From NCBI GenBank assembly GCA_033980235.1, contig CM067075.1, positions 24,995,061 through 25,059,060 on the forward strand: 64,000 nucleotides of DNA, written 5' to 3'. The notes under the pieces are model-generated. The model did not search any database. It was not told the origin of the DNA and worked only from the letters and a program-made list of their open reading frames with translations. Both the position numbers and the translations under genes were made by a program. How positions within the stretch are numbered: position 1 is the stretch's first letter; each line of letters starts with the position of its first letter. This document shows positions 1-36,840 of this stretch, piece by piece. The DNA is from Diadema setosum. Lineage: Eukaryota; Echinodermata; Echinoidea; Diadematoida; Diadematidae.

Positions 1-991
1 CTCTTCTTAACCGGCCAAGCGGGAAAAATTAGTTGCGCAAAAATATCAACATTTATGGTAAACCATACTGTAACAGCTGTTATTTTGAAGTACAGGTATT
101 TTCTCGAATGAAGATGTCATAGGCATTTTTGCGATTTTGACTTTGCGGCTATGGTAAGTGTACTAATGCCTGTCTGTTTACAATATTTTCGTGAGTTGTT
201 ACTAAGGTTTGCGCCCCAATTGTGATTTGTGAACTTTGCAACAATTAAACCCTCACAAAATAACTGTTTTTTTTTTTTTTTAGTTAAGGGGTTTGCATAC
301 AATTTCAAGATTATGGCACACCATTCTAGTCACACCAAATCAGGGAAAAGACACACTATGAGGATAGGTGTCAATATCTATTTAAATTATCTCCAGTGGC
401 TTTATAAGACATCACTTCATTTTTTTTATGTTCATTGACACAAGCATTGTCTACTAACAGAGCATGTTCACTTTCCTTTTCTTAGACAAAGTGTGTTCAT
501 CACACAATAATCACCCCCTCGGTATTTCTATGTATCAATCCTATGACTTGATTGTATGCACATTTTTACCCTGGTCACTTGTATGAGGTACTGTAACACA
601 CAATATTTTCGCGGCATGAAATTTTCACGAATTGGAGCCAACAGCCTTTTTCGCGGCATGAAATTTTGCGAGTTGCCTCTGACATTCAATTCGTATAGTG
701 AAGACAAAAACTTTCATGTGCATTTTAACTTCGTGAATCTTGGCTCTCACGAAATTCGCGAAATTAAAATGCACGCGACCATTCCTCGTTTTACAGTAGT
801 CATTTATTGGATGGTTATTGACATGAAGGTGGTCAAAACTGTCATCATGATATTTTATACATTGTTAGAATTCTTTACTCAGTTGTTACCATTTATAAAT
901 GTCATTCCACTGTCTACCATAAGAAAGCGATTAAACAAAATGAAAGGCTGTTGGACATTGATTTTTCTCTTTGGTCAAGAGGGGGAAGCAC
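1..991 (-). other. CDK5 intron 5 (partial)
   Basis: No exon seen. It contains one TIR element (589-798); bases 1-588 hold nothing recognisable beyond T-runs. Confidence 0.8.
589..798. mobile_element. MITE, TACTGTAAAAC family, copy 1
   Basis: Termini are TACTGTAACAC and GTTTTACAGTA (inverted). The interior holds two copies of GCGGCATGAAATTTT, about 49 bp apart, and ends with reverse-oriented TTCGCGAAAT-like sequence. The second copy in the window is 7715-7903. Non-coding. The left TIR has a substitution and no clean TA duplication is visible. Confidence 0.75.
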
Positions 992-9609
<8,618 letters not shown>

Positions 9610-10685
9610 TTCCAGTCTTCTGTGCTCCGGAAAACAGCATTCGTCCACGGTTGTTTCGTTCAAAACCGCGGTAGTTTTTGTTCTGCTGTGTCCTTCCCTC
9701 TGAGCGAAAAGATTATTATGATCGATATTTTGGCGAACACAAAATTGGCTAGCTTGCTGGCGCTATACGGTGGGCGCAAAATCGGCCTCAAAATATTCAG
9801 CCCTATTCCTACACAACTAATTTGTGTGTTGTTGTTGTTGTTTTCCAGCCCCAGAATTTGGTTTTTAGAAGATTCATGCATGCATTGTAGGATTTATACT
9901 AGGGATGTAGAATACATAGCTTGACTAGGGAGCCGAAAGGCTCTAACTTTAGAAGTGCAGACCTATCCTTCTATGTGCATGATGCAATATCCGAAGTACC
10001 TTCTAGAGCCGGTGAGCCTCGCCGGAAGTCACTGAACTGCAATTCTGATTTGGCTGCGCTCTGACTCCCTGGAGCTACACGCCTGATTGTAACTAGTCTC
10101 ACATCATTAACACATATTTTCAAAATAAAGAAAGAAAAGGAAGGAAGTAAGGAACTAGAACGAAGAAAGAAAGGAACAAGGAAAGGGATGAGAAAAAAAA
10201 AGAAAGAATAAAAGAAAGAGAGGGGGGAGAGAACTCATGACGTGATGGGAACAATTAATTTTGCCTTGCGATATAGTCGAACGCGTTGAGTACACAACAA
10301 AGGATCAGTGAACGGATATAATGTATAGCCAATTTATACACATAGTAATGATACAAAGCACATCACGTTAACGAAAAAAAAAAAAAAACCATCAAGAATG
10401 ATATGTGATATCTCTATGTTTGTAACCCGGTTCTGCAGTCACGTTTTGTTCACCGGTCGATAGGAATTGTGAAGGGACAGTATTAGTGATGGCCGAGAAT
10501 AGCCTTTCGGTTGCAAAGTCCCGCGCTATTACGTCATACATTGAACGGTTCAAATAGAGACACAAGTGGATATAAGCGGAGATTTGCTGAACCACCTCCC
10601 TGGCTGAACCACGAATGCTATGGCCGGAGATTTAGATGGATGAACTGTATAGATAGTATTTGTTCCTTAGTTGTTTTGCGGTCCA

Positions 10686-10874
10686 CAGGGCTTTGTCCTA
10701 TAAAACTTGTGTAGAAATCAATCAATCACAAATCTCTTGAAAGCTAGGCAATCAATCGCAACCCGTGATTGATTGATAATTGATTGCAGTTTTTTTATAA
10801 GATGGATTTGCATTCAATCGTAAAGTTGCGATTGATTTGAATCAATCACAAATCTTTATAAGACGGAGCCCCTG
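10686..10874. mobile_element. Fold-back MITE with ATTGATTG core
   Basis: Inverted termini CAGGGCTTTGTCCTATAAAA and TTTATAAGACGGAGCCCCTG. The interior is dominated by AATCAATC/GATTGATT in both orientations. Non-coding. Confidence 0.75.
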
Positions 10875-11321
10875 CAAGCTTTCATCACTATATTAAATAC
10901 ACCGATTTCTTCTTCAATTGTGCTTTTAATTATGTTTGCTGTATGTTTCGTATAGTACAGTACTGTAGGTCTATATACAATGTAGGGCCTATCAAATTTG
11001 TTCATAATGATCGCTGATCAACCCGATACTGACCAACATGTTGAAAATACAATTAGGACAGTGTATTCTCATAATGAGGAGGAACTGTTTGTATGGGTCC
11101 CTATCATATAGAGCTGTAAATACAGCTCTGTGGTCCCTATACATTATAGCTGCTTGTGACCAACTGTTTTCCGTACATTATCTCGAGAAGGGGGGGGGGG
11201 GGGGGCGAAAATTAGCCCAACAAGAGCCAGAGGCAAAATACAATATTAAAAGTTTTCACAAGGGCTCAAAGTTCATAAGATTGACTTTCGAAAGATCGAA
11301 GAGCTACCGATAATCCACGAG

Positions 11322-11452
11322 ACAGCAGAATAAAAATTCTCACGATTTTCACAGAGCCTATAGACATTGATTGACCGTAATACGTCGCGACATTACGGTC
11401 AATCAATGTCATATAGGCTCTGTGAAAATTGTGAGAATTTTTATTCCGCTGT
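11322..11452. repeat. 131-bp near-perfect palindrome
   Basis: The left arm, from ACAGCAGAATAAAAATTCTC to GATTGACCGTAAT, matches the right arm, from ATTACGGTCAATCAATG to GAATTTTTATTCCGCTGT, with few mismatches, around a ten-base centre. Transcribed on either strand it would form a stem of about 60 bp. Confidence 0.9.
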
Positions 11453-13721
11453 AGTGTTCAAAGTATGTAATTTACGATGCATAAATCTTGCAAATAGGGT
11501 CTATGTTGAGAGAACTCAGGTATACAGCAGGGGGCGAATTTTTCCACTGAAAGTCAAGATTAATGTACGTACCTTATAGAGATGAAGGACTTTGGAAGAC
11601 AGGATTCAAGGTATGTTATTTGTTATTTCTAAATTGTTTTTATTACAGTATCATCCAACCTGGACTCTGAACAAAGTTATTTTTCAAGAAATATTATGTT
11701 ACAATTCCAGCCTAAACTCCTAAACAAAGCGCTTTATAATTTTTGGTGCCAAAGGCTAAGGGGGCGTGTACGCTAACGATGAAACCGCTTAGTACAATGA
11801 GATTGTTTATTGATTTCGGATACGACACTGTCTGTACTCGTATCTTCTTCTGCTGTGTCACATCGCATGTTATACTGCAATGTATGACGGCAATTTACTT
11901 GATACTCTTCGACGTTCGAGAAATCATTATCAAGACCTGCCTCATGAGTTTTTAATGTGACAGATCACATCCTTTTTGTTTGCTTATTTCCACATATTTT
12001 ATTTTATGTGTTTGTTTATCTTTTTCATCTATAATGATTATATGCTTTAGTATTCATATGTTTGCATGTTTATACATGTACTTGCCTTTTTATTCATTAA
12101 GTTTATTCCTTCATGCACATTTTCATATAAATTCATTGATATATTCTATTCATTCACTTATTTTATTTCATATTGAACTTTTTAAACACGAATGAAGATG
12201 TTGATATGAAAGTTAAATTTAACACCATTGTCGCGTTCATTTTATTTGCCCCAAATTTCCCCTTTAAATGGTGGTATAGGCCTAAAGTGACACAGTCATG
12301 ATAGCACCAGTCCTCTGTTAAGAAAAATACAGTTGTGAAAACCTTGGAATTTACACAACATTCTCTAATATCAAATGTCATTTTCTGAATGAAACGTCTG
12401 ATATTCTTTGTGCATTATTATGTTACTCTATCTAAAAATAGTCAATTTGAACGTGATTGTTGTGGTATTTCACTCGAGTGCTTCTGCCAATATTACAAAT
12501 CACATATTAAGGTGGTAATGATAATTATACCGATGGATGAATTTGAGAGCAATGTTTTTACCGGTATCTCTCACTGTTTTAGAAATAGTGCAAAAATCAT
12601 GCTTCTTATCAAAATCGTCCTAACAGCAACAGTATATACCAAAATATCTTAACTATATACAAATTTATTGTAGTTATGTTTCCCTTTTCTTTTGTTTCCA
12701 TGGAGAAGTGAACCAGCAAGGCTTTGAAAGGTTTTAAAGAGCAACCAGTCAGTAAATGCTCCAGGAAACATGAATGTACACCATCGATGACAGTGATAAA
12801 TGTTGACAGTTTGATTAATCTAGTCTTAGATCAACATTATTGTTTTTTTATTCAATTCAATTTAGGTCTATTCAGAATTTGTAATAATGAATATTTATAA
12901 TCACAAATGAGCCAAGTACAGTCACTTTTTTTTCTCGAACACGACAAGGCATACAATCTGTGAGCATAATTGAAATTTACGTGTACAATGGACTGTTAAC
13001 AGATTGAAAAAAAAAGAAAAAAAATCATCGATTGGGAGCTATTCAGGACAGTGGGTCAACAATGATCCGACTGACTTATAACACGTGTATTGTAGGATTT
13101 AAATGCAGAAAGCTGTCGTCAAATAAGAAAATAGTTAAAAGATACGAGAGCCTTGGGCGGGCCCGTACAAAACATACATCATGTGTACTCAACAAAAAAA
13201 AAAAAAAAAATGATGAACAAAATATTAATCAATGTCTTAACGATGCGATTTTCAATAGCCAGCTATGACGTCATTGACCGCACTTGGCATCCGATCCTTG
13301 CTATGTAGTTTCTCGTCAGCCAGCTTTCCACGCGACAGAGTGTGCCTGTCGCAGCGAAATTCGTGCTAGACGCTGTCGTAACTGGCGGGGACAGTGTCTC
13401 GGTGTCCTGGTGTCTCTGTGGTGGTCAACTCGCTGCGTCAGAAGAGAACGGTCTTCCTGGAAGAAGGTTGGCTTCATCAGGAATGACACTCTCAACATGA
13501 TGCTTACCAGAGCAACCATGCAGTTCACCTTCTGAACACAGCCGGAAAGACATGTTTATCCTGTGGTGCTGAATAAAGTCTTCCTGACTCCGCTACACCG
13601 TTTCCGAAGGGAAGTTAGTGGAAGGAAAAGGAGAGAATAGAAATTATTGGAACATTCTCAGTGAGAGTTGCGATTTCCCTATCTGTTTGTATCCTTTAAG
13701 GACTTGACAAGCTCAGCAAAT

Positions 13722-29165
<15,444 letters not shown>

Positions 29166-29700
29166 TTTTCCGCAATGATGCCAGTAGAAAGGTTTGATGA
29201 GAATTTACCTGGACTGCTCAAATTCTGAAAGTCACGCTACAAGCATCGCCACTGCACGGGAAGGGATTGTATCGCTTTGTCAGACGTGCGTTATAGAATG
29301 TATCGAGTGCTATAGTGTCATGCACACGAATGATCTGCCTGTTTATATGGAAAAAGATGTGAAGTAAATGCACCAAGGCGATAAGAGATATGCATTTTGT
29401 CTACCGCCATTACAGTACCAAGAATGTTGTGTAACAGCATGTGCTTTGTGACGGCGCTCTAACAAAAAGGGAATTAATGCATTTTGTTGTGTGTATCGCT
29501 GTAACACTATGACATTGGCAAAATGACTCAAACTGTCCAACTTGTTGACATTCAGCATACATGTTTTATTATTTTTTTTTGTCTGCATGAATTGCCATGA
29601 TGATGCAAACTGGCTTTGTCCAGTCATAGTTGAAAAAATGGAAATGAAGAATTAATATTGTATAATCTCCCAGATGCACCTTTTTTTTTTTTTCAAATTA

Positions 29701-30180
29701 GGCGTTTTCACATCAGCCCGATGTTTTGAAATAGCGCGGTATTTTCTGACTAGGGAAATTTTCCCGATAGCGAAATAACGCGCTATTTGATAATGTGAAC
29801 ACAAATTAACGCGCTAATTGTATCGCTCTGATCGAGAACATTTCTCGAGTCCAACTCGGGAAATTTCTGAAATAGCGGGATAGTAGCGCGCTATTTGATA
29901 ATGTGAAAACGACTCGACTTTAGCGCGATGCATCCCATTATGCCTAGAGAGTGTGACCCGATCGATCGAGGCAAACTGCACACAAATCATGAGGAATTTT
30001 TGAGAGGGCACACACAAATTACTTATGCTGTTTGCACATACTCAGCTGTCGAATTAGCTCGAAAAAAATTCGGGCTAAGTCTCTTCGGGCTGATGTGAAT
30101 AAGAAATGAAATAGCGCGCTAGTTCGCAATCGCGAAAATATTTCGAGTTAGGATTTTTATCGGGCTGATGTGAAAACGCT
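29701..30180. mobile_element. TIR element (GGCGTTTTCACATCAGCCCG)
   Basis: 480 bp with 22-bp inverted ends: GGCGTTTTCACATCAGCCCG then AT on the left, and CGGGCTGATGTGAAAACGCT on the right. The interior repeats AATAGCGCGCTA and TGATAATGTGAA motifs. Non-coding, lying in the probable SH3BP5 3' UTR. Confidence 0.85.
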
Positions 30181-31004
30181 ACCGTCTTATGCTTATTGGC
30201 GCTGGGGGAAAACGTATGTACAAAGCGAGGAATGCCTCATCAGCAGCTGGAGAATATAACGCAATACCAATATTAAAGCTAGTCGGCTACCTCAATTCTA
30301 AACTAGAAATATATCAATACACTGCAATAATTTCTCTTGAGGGTAACTTGAGTTTTATTGCACAACTTTCCTTGTGATCCACATCGTGTCTTATATCGAA
30401 TTTAATAATCAATGAAAATAACATACACGAATCACGCATTTGCGCCTGACCGTATATACAATATACATGGTACTGTTTTCTGTGTGTTAACATTGCCTTG
30501 TTGTAGTGCAAAACTTGCTCTTGTATTCAAAACGAATTATTTCAATCATGGCCTTACAAAATAGTATATGAACCTCATACTTGTCTTATTACGCCGATTT
30601 TATTGATGAATCCACGAATTTGCGTTCACGTGTGTATTTTTAAAGGGCCTCAATGAATATCATCAACATAATATTCATTCATTTTGATAATAATCCAAGT
30701 CGAAGTCCGTCCCTGTGTCTTCAAGTGTGACTCAAAATTACATTTTTCATGCTGCATTAGAGGACAAATATGACTTGTATACAGTATATTCTTTAGCGGT
30801 GATTTAACCTGGCTGCTTATATACTTCAGTCAAAACCATTTTGTGAAATGCTGGAGCAGTATTATCGTTCGGTTTCTTCGCCTATTTTTGAATGTGCACG
30901 TTTACGTACTGTGATAATTTTGTGATGAAATTTCGACGGTACTGTAATGAGATTATTATCTCTGCCCAGTAGATTATCATGGTATCCTGGCAAGTATAAT
31001 TTAG

Positions 31005-31010
31005 AATAAA
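31005..31010 (+). promoter_or_regulatory. SH3BP5: Poly(A) signal AATAAA, candidate for SH3BP5
   Basis: Canonical hexamer 1.84 kb after the stop, followed by a T-rich stretch near 31045. Not the only possible site. Confidence 0.45.
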
Positions 31011-32461
31011 GTACACCTCTGCTGATTCGACTACTTCTACTTCTATCATCTTTTTAAATGATTATGTCACCAACAAACTGTACAAAAAGATTTTTACAAT
31101 TGAGCTCATGTGCGCTCAAAAAGAATGAAGTAGGCCTATTTCTATGCAATGGGGTTTCTACGTCAACGATCACTTGGCAAATTTACTTCATATTATGTAT
31201 TATGATGTCAATTCTTTACACGTATCTCAAAAGTATTTCCTTATACCTCAGAGTGGCAACGTTACATAAATTCCCAAATATTATGCATGTATAAAAGATA
31301 GTTTTTTTGTATGTCATTAATTTTTTTTTCTGCGATGAATTTCTTTTGTTTAGATTTCAATTTCTTTAATTCAATTGTGTTTATTCATCTCATTTTCTGA
31401 TAAAACAATGCAACAGTATTGACTTTTTCAATACAGAAAAAAAAGATAATCAATCATTTACATTATATCTGTGAAATGAAAAAAGAGAACTTGAATAAAG
31501 CCAAAAAGGCATTGTACAGTACAAGTTCCCTTGTGTACGAGTATGCACAAAATAATAATATGATTGACAAAGAAAATACGGAATATTTTATAGAAAGCAA
31601 CAGAAGATCAAGACAAGTGACATGACAAACAAAGAATAAAAAATTTTCGATCATCATAATGGATTTTATCATAGATAGATAGCACTCTCAGTATCGAATG
31701 GTTGTATGAGATACAGGGCAAACTTTACACAGCAGCATTATTAATATTAAGACAGCGTGGTAGCCTTTGAGAAGTCCGCATAGTGAATATAGACCAATAA
31801 TATTGTGCATGGTTCGTGCTGGATCCAGAGCGAAGGCTGTGGAGATACATTGCATTTGAATCTCTTTGATTACAGAGAAAATTTGTTATACAACCAAATC
31901 AAAATGTGCTAGCAGTTTTCAAAAATCTCCCCATCAGAATGCTTGTCGGTTGCCGAAGGTCATCATAATGCAGGCGTCACACAGTTCCGAAAATGAGTAA
32001 AGACGGACACACAATGAAGGAAAATAATTTTTAAATCCGGCTCTGATCATGAATCAACATCCGGCCATTGTTATGTGAGGGTCATCGTACGACCGCCGTT
32101 GTCAGGCTCTAACAGCAACTTCGTCAGAGGTGGCAAAATCTTCGTTTAGCCGTTTTGTTTCCTTCGTATCCCCTTTTGGCAAACTTCTTAATAAATATTC
32201 AAATCTTCGTGCAACCTTATATTGTGCGAGATTTAAGTGCCATCGTGTAACCGTCTGTAGGCACCGTACTTGCTTCGGCTGTTGATTGGTTTTTTACCAC
32301 ATTCGGGGACAACTTTCCATGAAATGAAAATTCTATATTCGTGTAACGCCATCTTGTGTATTTCAGGGACAGTATAAAGTATAAGATGACGCCACCTTTA
32401 AGACAGCAGTGGAACTTGATAGGCATTTCGAAGAATCGAAAGAGAGGATAGCTACCATACA

Positions 32462-32622
32462 GGTGTGGATCCAGGAATTCTGTTAAGGAGGGGCGCCTTT
32501 TCAAAAGAAAAGGGGGCGCACGCCCCCCCCCCCCCATTTTTCCTTTGTATTTCTTTTGTTTTTAACAAGAATAATGGGAGCGCACCCGGCCTGCGGTGCG
32601 TCCCCACTGAATCCGCCGCTAT
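32462..32622. mobile_element. GGATCCAGGAATT-type MITE, copy 1
   Basis: Starts GTGTGGATCCAGGAATT, then GGGGCGCCTTTTC, a GGGGGCGCACG then poly(C) block, and ends near CCACTGAATCCGCCGC. The layout matches 44465-44635. Confidence 0.75.
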
Positions 32623-33352
32623 TATAATTACTTATCGTTGTTCGTCGCTGTCGCATGGTGAGAGCTAAAGTATAATCACCAGTATTCGTATTCAGATTTC
32701 ATTCGTTACGATCCAAACAATCTCGATGATAGTGTTCAAATTTGATTTAATTTTGTTATATTAATATTGTTTTCCGTGACCTCTCCGGAAGAAGTGGATG
32801 CTCGTGAGGAGGCAGCCATAATACTAACCGACAGCGTTAAATCCTCTCTCCGAGGAACAAGGCTTATGGCATTGAGGCTAGAACGTTTCTGACAGAAAAG
32901 ACAAGAATGTCTTACCCGGCATGCCCGGCAGCCATTATTGAAAAGTCGAAAATGAATCTTGTGTCGTAGGCCCATGAAATTACTGTTGTGACATAAAAAC
33001 TTTTGAATTAGAATGTTTGTTCGAAAGGATCAACAATCTATTCAAGTGTCATATCACTACAGAAACCCATATGATTTGTTGGTGGATGCTTTGACGTAAG
33101 AAACAATGATAAAGATATTATGATTATGAAACTATTTGTCCCCTCATGAGCGAACAAAAAGAAATGTGTGGATATAAGCGGTCTGCATGCTTTACTCATC
33201 TTTTCCCTCTGATCATTTCAAAATGTTCATGTGTGCTGACAGAGTTATGACACGACTTGTTTGGGAGTGTGATGTATTTTAGCGTGACAAACAAGAATAA
33301 GCGTTTATTGAGTTTGTTAATGATATGCAGACATAACGTTGAACGTAGACCT

Positions 33353-33500
33353 GGGGCCCGTTTCATAAAACTTGTCATCAGTGACAAGTTGTCATAGATG
33401 TGACAAGCTACTGAAATCCTTGCATCTGATTGGTTGAGAGAAAATTTGTCATAGAAATGTGACAGTTGTCACTGATAACAAGTTTTATGAAACGGGCCCC
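33353..33500. mobile_element. Fold-back MITE (GGGGCCCGTTTCATAAAA), copy 1
   Basis: 148 bp; inverted ends GGGGCCCGTTTCATAAAAC and GTTTTATGAAACGGGCCCC, plus inner arms CTTGTCATCAGTGACAA and TTGTCACTGATAACAAG. An identical-length copy is at 53983-54130, a partial one at 53151-53249. Confidence 0.92.
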
Positions 33501-34745
33501 TGGCCACAACGATCTTTGGAGCAAAATGCTAGTTGGAGTGGCTGTCATCATCTTGTCCCAAAATTTCATGCAATTTGAGAGAGCGACTATAATTGGCACA
33601 ATATGCCATAAAAATAATATCTGCAGCTGCATCATATCATTTTACTCAGTATGTGTTCTGCGTTATTCATAATGAATAGCAAAGCTCGCCAGTTTTATGG
33701 CAAGTAACGTAAAATGTATATACTTTATGACGCACTGGATGAAAAGGAAGTCATTTTAGTTAACTTCTTATAGTTAGCCCAATATTCTTGTTGATAGTCA
33801 GATCATGAAAAATATAAGATATTAGAATCTATGAATGTGTCTTCAGTAATAATGCAAAGCTAATCAAATTAATTGAACGAAGAACTTTTTTTTTTCTAGT
33901 TTAGACAGTAATTGTTTCCGTGTTAATACTCAATTTACAGTCCCAACATGTCCAACACGGTTTGAGTATGAAACCGACGAGTAAAAGTGCCATGTTTTGA
34001 GCATAATAAACGTTTTCATTATAAAGAAACTACTCGTATGCAACGAAGATGCATTTTGACTTGTATGTGCCATGCATGATTATTATGCAAATAATGCGCA
34101 GGTCTCTTGGACAGAGTACATCGGTGAGAATTGGATGCGCGAGTTTAACTTTTGTGACATAAAAGACATACACATATAGCCACTCGCTGCGCTCGTGGGT
34201 TTTAGACTGTTCCAAAGTTACACAAGAGCATCCAATTCTCACTGATTCACGAAATAGGCCTGTGCATAATTTGTGTTATAAAATGGCCCCGTAAATTCAT
34301 GAATTACAACCATTTCCAGATCATGCGTCCGGTACACCTACAAGGCGACGTCGTTATTATACCGAACGCATGGCCATGCGTTCGGATTTTACCGGACGCA
34401 TGGCTCAGTGTGGTTCAGTAAAAATCAATGCATGGTAATTGACCAATCAGATTGCAGAGATTCTAAATCCCATTTTATAAATTTTTATAATGTATCTACA
34501 CAGTGTACTATTTCTCTTCAAATTACTTAGATACACCCACAAAACAAAACAGACAAACAAACAAACAAATAAACAAACAATCAATCAATCAAACCAGGAT
34601 TCTCTCGGTGACATCCTGTTAATCATTGCTAAAAAATTAATGTATACTGACATGATTAGTAAAAGGCATTCGAATGCACCTTCCCCTAGGCTGAACATAT
34701 TACATGCATGCTTCCATGCGTAATATTACTCATTATGACTCCATG

Positions 34746-34777
<32 letters not shown>

Positions 34778-34924
34778 ATTAATGCAAGGAAACATCGATC
34801 GGTCTTATAGTTGACGGTGTAGTTCAATGTCTTTTTAAATCATTTTTGTGTACTTTAACAATGATTGACAGATGAAGATTTAGTCACCGATAGAATCTTG
34901 AGTTGGAAGGTTTGTTTTTTTTTA

Positions 34925-34926
<2 letters not shown>

Positions 34927-34968
<42 letters not shown>
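34927..34968. repeat. (TG)n microsatellite
   Basis: Twenty-one TG units. Confidence 0.95.
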
Positions 34969-34970
<2 letters not shown>

Positions 34971-35639
34971 CGCGGCTTGCGTATCCTGGTGGCACAACAA
35001 CATGTCACACATTCTGACACCGAAACAAAAATCACCACCAACAATGATATCAGACGTAAAGTAACAAAAACTTCGCCTCAAACGGCATTGTCCCAGTCTC
35101 GGTCCATCTTTTTCCCATAAACATGGTCCGAACAGGCCACACCCACTTTGTACAAAATCATATTCATGACAATTTGGCTATATACACAAGTGATGTTGAG
35201 GGTGTCATACATGACTTAATACAAGTCAACATGTATTTGCATTTAGTATATAGTTCCTTTAAAAGCGTTTTACAAACGCAATAGAAAGCGTCAAATCAGA
35301 GAAAGCAGGTAGTGAAGCATTCAGGATGTGTATGTGTGTGTGTGAGTGTGTGTGTGTGGTGTGTGATGTAGTATGGTGAACATTTTTGCAGTTCTATTGT
35401 TAAAGCAATTCTGTCGTAAAACTCCTTGAAATTATACATGTACCTGGATTAGACTGTACATTACTGTACAATGAAACATAAAACTTTTCTATTCAAAGAC
35501 GTGGAGGCCAATATTTATTCATGAGCGATAATTCAACTAAGGCCCCCTTTTTATTTTCATTTGACTTTGAGTCATAATATTTCAAGACGTAATTCTATCC
35601 AAACTTCAGTCTTATACCTTACAACGATTGAAGGCTTGG

Positions 35640-36165
35640 GGTTTCAGTGAGCTCGCCACCCGCGAGTCATAGGCCAACAGCTCACGAGCTCGACACTGAA
35701 AAAAAAATGGTCCATAGGTCACACAAAAAAGGTCCATGATGAGTCATACAGCTCACGAGCTCTATACCAGCCCCCACCCCCTCCCCCCCCCAAAAAAAAA
35801 TAAATAAATAAAAATCCCACCAGCTTGACACTAGGCAGCTAAGGCCCATAAGCTAGCCCATCACACTATGCAAAAAAAGGCCCATGGGACGAGACCGACA
35901 CTCGGTCAAGACCCTGTGGTGTAGGCCCTAATGATGCCGGTCTCGTTTGCCTATAGTGTCGATCCCGTGGGCCTTTCGTTTGTCTGTATAGTGTCGAGCT
36001 CATGGGCCTTATGATATGCCTAGTGCCGAACTGGTAGACCATAATAATAGCTCGGGGCCTATTTTACTTGATGTCGAGCTCATTATGCTTTGTGCCTGCA
36101 CTTTAATAGTCTCTAGCTAATTAGGCTGTACATGGGTGTCGAGCACCTGTCATGACGTGCATCCG
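35640..36165. mobile_element. Inverted subrepeat element (CACGAGCTCGACAC), copy 2
   Basis: Same subrepeats as 22292-22885: CACGAGCTCGACACTG and GGCCCATGGGACGAGACCGA on the left, inverse GTGTCGAGCTCATGGGCC on the right, and a shared TGACGTGCA right end. More diverged, with a C-run/A-run insertion near 35765-35800. Confidence 0.7.
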
Positions 36166-36565
36166 ATGGCTTTGGCTTAAAAAATAATTTTCTTGGAGGG
36201 TCAGAGGAATGCTTGTTGTTGTTGTTTTTACCTTTCTGTTTCTCTTACATTACAGGTTTTAGTGCAAAAGGTGTATTTCTATAAGTGCCATTACCTTTCG
36301 GCGGGCAAAGTCCGATCGTCTAATTTGTTGACACAGAGCAAGTTGAAAATAAAGATAAGTGTATAAACCTGCACTCGGAAAAAAAAAAAAAAAATCCGTA
36401 ACCTTTGTATATCGATGGGAACCAAGGTTTGTTTCGCCTGCTGACATCATGATATCAAATTTTGCATACATGAAGTCCTGTACAGATCTTGAGATTCACA
36501 AAATTTACAAGCTATGCTTCTCTTGTGAATTCCTCCTTTCCATTAAGATTGTATTGCTTATTAAG

Positions 36566-36840
36566 CTTGTTTATTTATCTAAACACCAAAGTTGATATTA
36601 TTATTACATGTATATTGTATCCATGTTTTGTTGAAGCTTATGTTATTAAAAGTTCCTTACAATATCTACTCTTGTAAGCGTTATGTATATTGCTTTGTAT
36701 TACTTCATATTGAAATAAAAAGTAATTTGAATTGAATGGAACTGAATTGAATTGAATTGAATTGAATTGAATTGAATTGAATTGAATTGAATTGAATTGA
36801 ATTGAATTGAATTGAATTGAATTGAATTGAATTGAATTAA
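36566..36840 (+). mobile_element. Retroelement 3' tail copy 2 with (TGAAT)n
   Basis: Shares TTGTTTATTTATC, CAAAGTTGAT and GTAAGCGTTATGTATA blocks with 14206-14365, then extends into a nearly perfect TGAAT pentamer array (36743-36838, about 19 units). Confidence 0.65.

Larger units (their letters stand above)
9610..13721. other. Divergent intergenic region between CDK5 and SH3BP5
   Basis: Expected to hold both promoters and 5' UTRs; no TATA box or initiator could be assigned. Contents: a purine-rich AAAG/GGAA tract (10125-10225), a MITE (10686-10874), a G-run (11191-11206), a 131-bp palindrome (11322-11452), and AT-rich sequence from 11600 to 13000. GC rises in 13290-13560, a plausible SH3BP5 5' UTR. 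No coding exon seen. Confidence 0.7.
29166..31030 (+). other. SH3BP5: Probable SH3BP5 3' UTR
   Basis: Runs from the stop codon to the first well-placed poly(A) signal, AATAAA at 31005-31010. It would include a TIR transposon at 29701-30180. The end position is inference. Confidence 0.5.

Noticed and set aside
13284..13535. 83-residue ORF upstream of SH3BP5
   Set aside because: No recognised family; position and composition fit a 5' UTR.
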